A DNA stretch of 64,000 nucleotides, taken from assembly GCF_002884975.1 (NCBI RefSeq), contig NZ_PJKB01000002.1:703369-767368 (forward strand), given 5' to 3'. Positions 59,165-64,000 of this stretch are shown in pieces; positions within the stretch are counted from its first letter, which is position 1, and each line of letters starts with the position of its first letter. Source of the DNA: Akkermansia muciniphila. Lineage in GTDB: Bacteria; Verrucomicrobiota; Verrucomicrobiia; Verrucomicrobiales; Akkermansiaceae. Below the pieces are notes generated by a model. That model searched no databases. It was given only the letters and a program-made list of their open reading frames with translations, and was not told the DNA's origin. Position numbers and translations under genes: made by a program.

Positions 59165-59201
59165 ATGAAGTGAAGTGGATGGTTAAGAGTGGATGTGAGG
59201 G

Positions 59202-61466
59202 CTATTTGGAGGACCGGGAAGGTTTTTTCACCACCAGGTAAATGAAGCCCAGCAGAAGCAGCACGGCCAGCGCCTGCCCGATGCCGAAGGAAGCATCCGC
59301 GTAAAGCCATGCCCCGAGTTGGTAGATCAGGAAGGCCAGGCAGTATGCCAGGGCGCACATGTAGCCGATGGCGAAGAACGTCCATCTGGCGCTGTTCATT
59401 TCCCTCCTGATGGCGCCCATGGCGGCGAAGCAGGGAGCGCAGAGAAGGTTGAAGATCATGAAGGAGAAGGCGCTCAGGAAGGTGAAGGCTCCGGCCTTGA
59501 CCAGGCGGTCCCCGGTTTCCCGGATTTCAGCGTCTTCATCCTCTTCTTCCTCCGCTTCAGCGGCGGACTCTCCGGAAGCTTGCGCGAGGGACGCCTGGAG
59601 CTCCTGCCCGGCGGGGGACATTTCCTGCGCTTCTGCGGGCGCTGCCGGTTCCTCTGCGGCTTCTTCCTCCCCGGAACCGCCGTCCGCATACAGCACGCCG
59701 AAGGTGCCTACCACGTTTTCCTTGGCGATCAGGCCGGTGATGGTGGCCATGGTGGGCTTCCATTCACCCCAGCCCAGCGGCTGGAAGACGGGTGCGGCCA
59801 CGTTGCCGATGGAGGCCAGCATGCTGTCGTTCTGCTCCACGGAATCCGCCTTCCAGTTATAGCTGGAGAGGAACCAGATCACGGCGCTGGACACGAAGAT
59901 GACGGTCCCGGCCTTTTGGACGAAGGCCTTGCAGCGGTCCCACGCGTGGATGATGACGTTCTTCCAGGCAGGGATGTGGTAAATGGGCAGTTCCATGACG
60001 AAAGGGGAGGGGTCCCCGGAGAACATGGCGGTCTTTTTCAGAATGAGGCCGGAAAGGATGATGGCGCCCACGCCGATGAAGTAGGCCCCCGGAGCCACCC
60101 AGGAATTTTCCGGGAAGAAGGCGCCGGCAATCAGGGCGATGATGGGAGTTTTAGCCCCGCACGGAATGAACGTGGTGGTCATGATGGTCATGCGCCTGTC
60201 CTTTTCATTCTCAATGGTGCGGGTGGCCATGATGCCCGGAACGCCGCAGCCCATGGAAACGAGCATGGGGATGAAGGACTTCCCGGAAAGGCCGAATTTG
60301 CGGAAAATGCGGTCCATGATGAAGGCCACGCGGGCCATGTAGCCGCAGTCTTCCAGAATCCCCAGGCACAGGAACAGCACCGCCATCTGCGGCAGGAAGC
60401 CCAGGACGGCCCCCACGCCGGCAATCACGCCGTCCTGGATCAGGCTTTCCAGCCACGGGGCGCAGTTGGCGCTTTCCAGCAGGCCGCCCACCCATTCCGG
60501 AACCCACTCCCCGAAGAAGGTGTCATTGGCCCAGTCCGTTCCCCACGCGCCCACCGTCTGGATGGAGATATAGTACACCGCCCACATGACGGCGGCGAAG
60601 ATGGGGAGGCCCAGCCAGCGGCTGGTGATGACGCGGTCAATTCTGTCGCTTCCCGTCAGGCTTCCGGCGCGGGCCTTCACGACGGAATCCCTGGTGATGC
60701 GGGAAATGGAATTATAGCGTTCGTTGGTGATGATGGATTCGCTGTCGTCATCCATCTCCCGTTCCATGGACTCAATAATCCCGTTGATGCGGGATTGCTC
60801 ATCCGGCGTTAAAGCCAGCTGGTCCGCGACCTTCTGGTCCCTTTCAAAAACTTTGACGGCAAACCATTTTTTCTGCTGGTCCAGGCATTTGCCGGTGATG
60901 ATCTCTCCAATTTCCCCGATGGCTTTTTCCAGAGGGGCCGGGAAGTGGACGGCGCGCGGCGCCTGCGCATCCTCCGCGGCGGCGGTTTTTACCACGGCAT
61001 CCACCAGTTCACGGACGCCGGTGCCTTTCAGGGCGCTTATTTCCACTACCTGGCAGCCCAGGTCCCGGGAAAGTTTTTCCGTGTCAATGCGGTCCCCGCG
61101 CTTCCGGACGATGTCCATCATGTTCAGGGCGATGATGACCGGAACGCCCAGCTCGCAAAGCTGGGTGGTCAGGTAAAGGTTGCGTTCCAGGTTGCTGCCG
61201 TCAACCAGGTTCAGGATGAGGGAGGGATGGTCCGTGACCAGGTAATTCCGGCTGACGACTTCCTCCAGCGTGTAGGGGGAAAGGGAGTAAATGCCCGGAA
61301 GGTCTTCAATGATGATGTTCCTGTGGCCTTTCAGGCGGCCTTCCTTTTTTTCCACAGTAACGCCGGGCCAGTTCCCGACGTACTGGCTGGCGCCCGTCAG
61401 GGCGTTGAAGAGAGTGGTTTTTCCGCAGTTGGGATTGCCCGCCAGGGCGATGGTGATGTTGCTCAT
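59202..61466 (-). CDS. feoB: Ferrous iron transporter B
   Basis: Inner-membrane ferrous iron transporter with an N-terminal G-protein domain, 754 residues. G1 GNPNCGKTT (residues 10-18), G3 DLPG, G4 NMMD are clear; the membrane part has the gate motifs GCGVPGIMATRTIENEKDRR and MTTTFIPCGAK. Between two late helices there is an unusual acidic, Ala-rich insert of about 60 residues rich in Glu (EEEAAEEPAAPAEAQE and EEEEDEDAEIR). Cotranscribed with two feoA genes and the Cys-rich protein. Confidence 0.97.
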   Translation of the reverse strand: MSNITIALAGNPNCGKTTLFNALTGASQYVGNWPGVTVEKKEGRLKGHRNIIIEDLPGIYSLSPYTLEEVVSRNYLVTDHPSLILNLVDGSNLERNLYLTTQLCELGVPVIIALNMMDIVRKRGDRIDTEKLSRDLGCQVVEISALKGTGVRELVDAVVKTAAAEDAQAPRAVHFPAPLEKAIGEIGEIITGKCLDQQKKWFAVKVFERDQKVADQLALTPDEQSRINGIIESMEREMDDDSESIITNERYNSISRITRDSVVKARAGSLTGSDRIDRVITSRWLGLPIFAAVMWAVYYISIQTVGAWGTDWANDTFFGEWVPEWVGGLLESANCAPWLESLIQDGVIAGVGAVLGFLPQMAVLFLCLGILEDCGYMARVAFIMDRIFRKFGLSGKSFIPMLVSMGCGVPGIMATRTIENEKDRRMTIMTTTFIPCGAKTPIIALIAGAFFPENSWVAPGAYFIGVGAIILSGLILKKTAMFSGDPSPFVMELPIYHIPAWKNVIIHAWDRCKAFVQKAGTVIFVSSAVIWFLSSYNWKADSVEQNDSMLASIGNVAAPVFQPLGWGEWKPTMATITGLIAKENVVGTFGVLYADGGSGEEEAAEEPAAPAEAQEMSPAGQELQASLAQASGESAAEAEEEEDEDAEIRETGDRLVKAGAFTFLSAFSFMIFNLLCAPCFAAMGAIRREMNSARWTFFAIGYMCALAYCLAFLIYQLGAWLYADASFGIGQALAVLLLLGFIYLVVKKPSRSSK

Positions 61467-61543
61467 GAATGTTTCCTTGTCTTGATGGATGGGTTGCGCC
61501 GTCTTGCTGTCAGGTCAGGAAACGTGCGGTAATAAAGGCGGAA

Positions 61544-61774
61544 TCAGTGGATATGGATGTTCTCGGCTTCCGACTTGCGGATGGATAGTTCGTAGCCGCG
61601 GACGGTGACTTCAATGGGGTCTCCCAGGGGCGCGACCTTGCGGATAAAGATCTGCGTTCCCTTGGTGACTCCCATGTCCATGATGCGCCTTCTGACCGGG
61701 CCTTCCCCCGCCAGCTTGCCGACGGTGACGGTTTCCCCGATCAGGGCGTCTCTTAATGTACGCTGTCTGGTCAT
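61544..61774 (-). CDS. feoA: FeoA-domain protein (copy 2)
   Basis: 76 residues, SH3-like fold: LIGETVTVGKLAGEGPVRRR, then IMDMGVTKGTQIFIRKVAPL and GDPIEVTVRGYELSIRKSEA, the standard FeoA pattern. It supports FeoB-driven iron uptake. Lies between feoA copy 1 (27 bases) and feoB (77 bases). Confidence 0.93.
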   Translation of the reverse strand: MTRQRTLRDALIGETVTVGKLAGEGPVRRRIMDMGVTKGTQIFIRKVAPLGDPIEVTVRGYELSIRKSEAENIHIH

Positions 61775-61801
61775 AGATTGGTGATGGTTGAATGGAAAGG
61801 T

Positions 61802-62014
61802 TCAGGCCACGAAGATCTTGCAGGCAAGCGCCTTGCTGAGCGCGATCCGGGCCCCCTTGACATTGACGATGAAGTTTCCGCCATTTTCAGAAATGATGGA
61901 AACCGAACTGCCGGAAACGAAGCCCAGGCTTTCCAGAAAGCGCCGGGTTTCATCCTTGCCATGAATTTTGTTGATCTGGCGGATATCGCCGATGTTGAGC
62001 ATGGAGAGTGGCAT
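61802..62014 (-). CDS. feoA: FeoA-domain protein (copy 1)
   Basis: 70 residues from MPLSMLNIGDIRQINKIHGK; an ATG 18 bases upstream is possible. It keeps the FeoA pattern (LGFVSGSSVSIISENGGNFI; VNVKGARIALSKALACKIFV) but is more divergent than copy 2. First gene of the feo operon, right after the iron-type promoter. Confidence 0.88.
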   Translation of the reverse strand: MPLSMLNIGDIRQINKIHGKDETRRFLESLGFVSGSSVSIISENGGNFIVNVKGARIALSKALACKIFVA

Positions 62015-62042
62015 GGTGTATATATGAATCAAGTCCGGAAGA

Positions 62043-62071
62043 AAGTTAGTTTTAACAAACTAACAAGTCAA
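62043..62071 (-). promoter_or_regulatory. feo operon promoter
   Basis: Minus strand: -35 TTGACT (62066-62071), 17-base spacer, -10 TAACTT (62043-62048), about 28 bases before the FeoA start. Same hexamer and spacing as the promoters at 55306 and 56276. Confidence 0.7.
62045..62064. promoter_or_regulatory. DtxR-type operator variant over the feo promoter
   Basis: GTTAGTTT-TAAC-AAACTAAC: perfect 8-base arms with a 4-base centre, that is TTAG-N10-CTAA rather than N6. It covers the spacer and -10. The wider spacing could mean two overlapping half-site pairs. Confidence 0.65.
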
Positions 62072-62133
62072 TGATATTGTGCGGCTGTGTTTTTGGTTTT
62101 CATGATATTTGTTCATCATGAATAAATTGTGCA

Positions 62134-62147
62134 TTAGTTTAATCTAA
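62134..62147. promoter_or_regulatory. DtxR-type operator upstream of feo
   Basis: TTAG-TTTAAT-CTAA, exact core, 63 bases upstream of the feo -35. It may assist repression of feo from a distance. Confidence 0.65.
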
Positions 62148-62221
62148 GTATGACGCAGAGGGAGGGGCAGGGAAAGGGCGCTTTCCAATCATTCCGTCCG
62201 TCACGCCTGGTGCAGGAACGC

Positions 62222-62255
62222 AAAAAGCCGCGCCATGGGGATCCATGGCGCGGCT
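62222..62255 (-). terminator. Rho-independent terminator of the cytochrome c peroxidase gene
   Basis: Perfect 13-base inverted repeat AGCCGCGCCATGG and complement with loop GGAT; five T follow on the minus strand (62222-62226). Confidence 0.85.
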
Positions 62256-62280
62256 GGGAAAAGAGGATTTTTACTCTAAC

Positions 62281-63660
62281 TCAGGAGGCGGGGCAGACTT
62301 CGCCCTGGACGGGCTTGCCCTTGTATTCCCCGGTCAGGGTTTTCAGGAAGGCTACCAGGAGGCTCACTTCCTTCTTGTCCAGTTTATCATAGCCAAGCTG
62401 GTAGTGGTACATCTTGGTGATGGCTTCCTCCAGCGTCTGGGCGGAGGCGTCATGCATGTACGGCCAGGTAAGCTCCACATTGCGGAGGGTGGGGACGCGG
62501 AAACGGTGCTTGTCTGATTCCTTCTTGGAGAAGTTCATCAGGCCGTTGTCGTCATTGGTCTTGGCGCGTCCGGCGAAGAAGTCGCCCTTGAGGTCCGCGT
62601 ATTCAAAGGACTGGCCGCCCATGGCGGGGCCGGTATGGCAGGTCTGGCAGCCCAGCTTGAGGAAAAGCCTGTAGCCCTTCTTGGCGTTGTCGCTGATGGC
62701 GTTTTCATCACCCTTCAGATAACGGTCAAACGGGCTGTTGGGCGTGATGAGGGTCTTTTCATATTCCGCAATGGCGTTCGTGATGGTTTCACCGGTGAAG
62801 CCCTGGGGATAGACTTTCTTGAATTCCGCTGCAAAGGCGGTGTCCTGGTTCAGCTTGGCGGCGATCTGGTTCCAGTCGTCCGGGTGTTCGTAGCCCATTT
62901 CCACCGGGTTCAGGGGAGGCCCGCCCGCCTGTTCCTGGAGGTTGGCGGCGCGTCCGTCCCAGAACTGCTTGGTGTGGAAGGCTGCGTTAAACACGGTGGG
63001 GGCGTTGATGCCGCCCTTCTGGCCGCGGACCCCGGTGGAGGTGGCCAGGTTGTCCGTACCGGCCTTCTCCAGAGAGTGGCAGGTGGCGCAGGAAACGGTA
63101 TTGTCCGTGGAAAGGCGCACGTCATGGAACAGCTTGTCGCCCAGGGCCACCTTGGCCGGATCCGTGGGGAGGCTGTCCGGAATGGGGGCGATGGCGGTGA
63201 TGGCGTATTCCTTGCCCACCATGTCGCCGAAGATTTTCAGGCGTTCATCCTTGATCCACTGGAGCATGGCGGCCTTTTCCCGCAGAGTGAGCGTGCTGCC
63301 CCAGTGCACCATGGTGTAGGAGGTGGGGGGCATGGAATTGATCTGGAGCACGTGTTCCAGCTTGGAAAGGGTTACGGCGGTGGGCGCTTCATCCATATTA
63401 TAGCTGCGCTGGCCGTCCCGGATATGGCGCGCCAGCAGGCCGCCGGAAAGGGTATTCACCAGTTGGGAAATGTGGGTGCCGGGCTTGTGGCAGTCCGCAC
63501 ACTTGGAGTTCATGGCCTGTGCCGTGATTTCCGCCGCCTGGGAGGGCGTCAGGGGCTTGACATTCTGGTCCGGCAGGAACAGGGGCGCGACTGCCGCCGT
63601 CACGATGACCGTGCCGCACAGGATGGCTCCGGCTGTAAAGAAGGAACGTGTTTTGCTCAT
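62281..63660 (-). CDS. Cytochrome c peroxidase, three-haem type
   Basis: Periplasmic enzyme reducing hydrogen peroxide with electrons from the respiratory chain. It has 459 residues with a signal-anchor start. Three haem motifs: CADCH (residues 54-58), CATCH (191-195) and CQTCH (338-342). The classical enzyme has only the last two; the extra N-terminal haem domain (about residues 30-150) could pass electrons in directly. MauG/CcpA blocks KLFHDVRLSTDNTVSCATCH and FRVPTLRNVELTWPYMHDAS are clear. Next to iron genes but without an iron-type operator. Confidence 0.92.
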   Translation of the reverse strand: MSKTRSFFTAGAILCGTVIVTAAVAPLFLPDQNVKPLTPSQAAEITAQAMNSKCADCHKPGTHISQLVNTLSGGLLARHIRDGQRSYNMDEAPTAVTLSKLEHVLQINSMPPTSYTMVHWGSTLTLREKAAMLQWIKDERLKIFGDMVGKEYAITAIAPIPDSLPTDPAKVALGDKLFHDVRLSTDNTVSCATCHSLEKAGTDNLATSTGVRGQKGGINAPTVFNAAFHTKQFWDGRAANLQEQAGGPPLNPVEMGYEHPDDWNQIAAKLNQDTAFAAEFKKVYPQGFTGETITNAIAEYEKTLITPNSPFDRYLKGDENAISDNAKKGYRLFLKLGCQTCHTGPAMGGQSFEYADLKGDFFAGRAKTNDDNGLMNFSKKESDKHRFRVPTLRNVELTWPYMHDASAQTLEEAITKMYHYQLGYDKLDKKEVSLLVAFLKTLTGEYKGKPVQGEVCPAS

Positions 63661-63689
63661 GAGATTCTCAATGACGTGGGATTGCCTGT

Positions 63690-63718
63690 ATGGTAGAAGG
63701 TGAAGAGTAATAAATCAA
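63690..63718 (-). promoter_or_regulatory. Candidate promoter of the cytochrome c peroxidase gene
   Basis: Minus strand: TTGATT (63713-63718), 17-base spacer, TACCAT (63690-63695), about 30 bases before the start codon. Confidence 0.45.
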
Positions 63719-63726
63719 GATTTATT

Positions 63727-64000
63727 CTAAAGTTCGCCGGCCTTTCTCAAGTCTTCATTGATGGCCTCCAGAACATCCGCTTCCGGGGTGAAATTGGCGG
63801 CGTGGTAGGAGCTGCGGACCAGCGGGCCGGACGCCACGTGCCTGAAGCCCTTGGCGCGCGCGATTTCCTCATACCGGGCAAAGTCGTCCGGGTGGATGTA
63901 CTTGACCACCGGCAGGTGCTTGCGGGAGGGGCGCAGGTACTGCCCCAGCGTCAGCACGGAGACACCGTGTTCCAGCAGGTCGTCCATGGACCGGAAAAGC
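63727..64000 (-). CDS. lipA: Lipoyl synthase (5' end outside window)
   Basis: C-terminal 91 codons of the radical-SAM enzyme that inserts sulfur into octanoyl groups. Diagnostic stretch: [20 protein letters not shown] and [11 protein letters not shown], the latter holding the family's C-terminal RSSY motif. The catalytic cysteine clusters lie beyond the right edge. The frame is open at 64000, so the start is not seen. Confidence 0.95.
   Translation of the reverse strand, partial: LFRSMDDLLEHGVSVLTLGQYLRPSRKHLPVVKYIHPDDFARYEEIARAKGFRHVASGPLVRSSYHAANFTPEADVLEAINEDLRKAGEL

Noticed and set aside
62150-62392. 80-codon plus-strand frame after the feo operator
   Set aside because: It passes through the cytochrome c peroxidase terminator and into that gene antisense; no motif.

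Overview
The window looks like chromosomal DNA of an Akkermansia-type gut Verrucomicrobiota. This is inferred from the protein style, two secreted sulfatases of the kind used on mucin, Feo-based ferrous iron uptake, outer-membrane BamA and porin, and a GC-rich genome with weak Shine-Dalgarno sites. I recognised no IS element, prophage, integrase or CRISPR array.

Layout. 1-12.1 kb (minus strand) is one long transcription/translation operon read leftward: promoter, tRNA-Thr, tuf, tRNA-Trp, secE, nusG, rplK, rplA, rplJ, rplL, rpoB, rpoC (rpoC runs off the left edge). 12.1-16.7 kb (minus) is tig-clpP-clpX-tsaD, protein folding and proteolysis plus tRNA modification. 16.9-22 kb (plus) holds bamA, an unknown anchored coiled-coil protein, metF and a YfgM-like protein. 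22.5-29.8 kb (minus) is a tripartite RND metal-efflux system (outer-membrane channel, adaptor with Cys/His repeats, pump), a TetR regulator and a Cys-rich secreted protein. 29.9-37 kb holds an ankyrin protein with an MFS transporter, a membrane protein of possible degenerate peptidase origin, a sulfatase with a C-terminal PA14-like region, and two small envelope proteins. 37-40.7 kb is the S-adenosylmethionine cycle: a divergent ArsR-methyltransferase regulator, metK and ahcY. 41-50.8 kb is a glycan region with four glycosyltransferase-like proteins, a UDP-galactopyranose-mutase-like flavoprotein, a second sulfatase and recQ. 50.8-55 kb holds a secreted unknown, nadB, an rRNA methyltransferase and a metallophosphatase.

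55-62.2 kb is the most interesting part: an apparent iron regulon. A short DtxR/MntR-family regulator, a porin, two small cysteine-rich ORFs, and a feoA-feoA-feoB-FeoB-associated Cys-rich operon are linked by repeated palindromes of the form TTAG-N6-CTAA (or a close variant). At three promoters the palindrome overlaps a -10 hexamer TAACTT that sits 17 bases from a TTGNNN -35. One of these promoters points into a 73-codon, nine-cysteine ORF whose ATG lies six bases after the -10, so the mRNA would be leaderless. The regulator appears to combine an Mn-type Asp with an Fe-type Cys at its metal site.

62.2-64 kb holds a three-haem cytochrome c peroxidase and the 3' end of lipA. All functional calls rest on reading motifs by eye; no database search was run.
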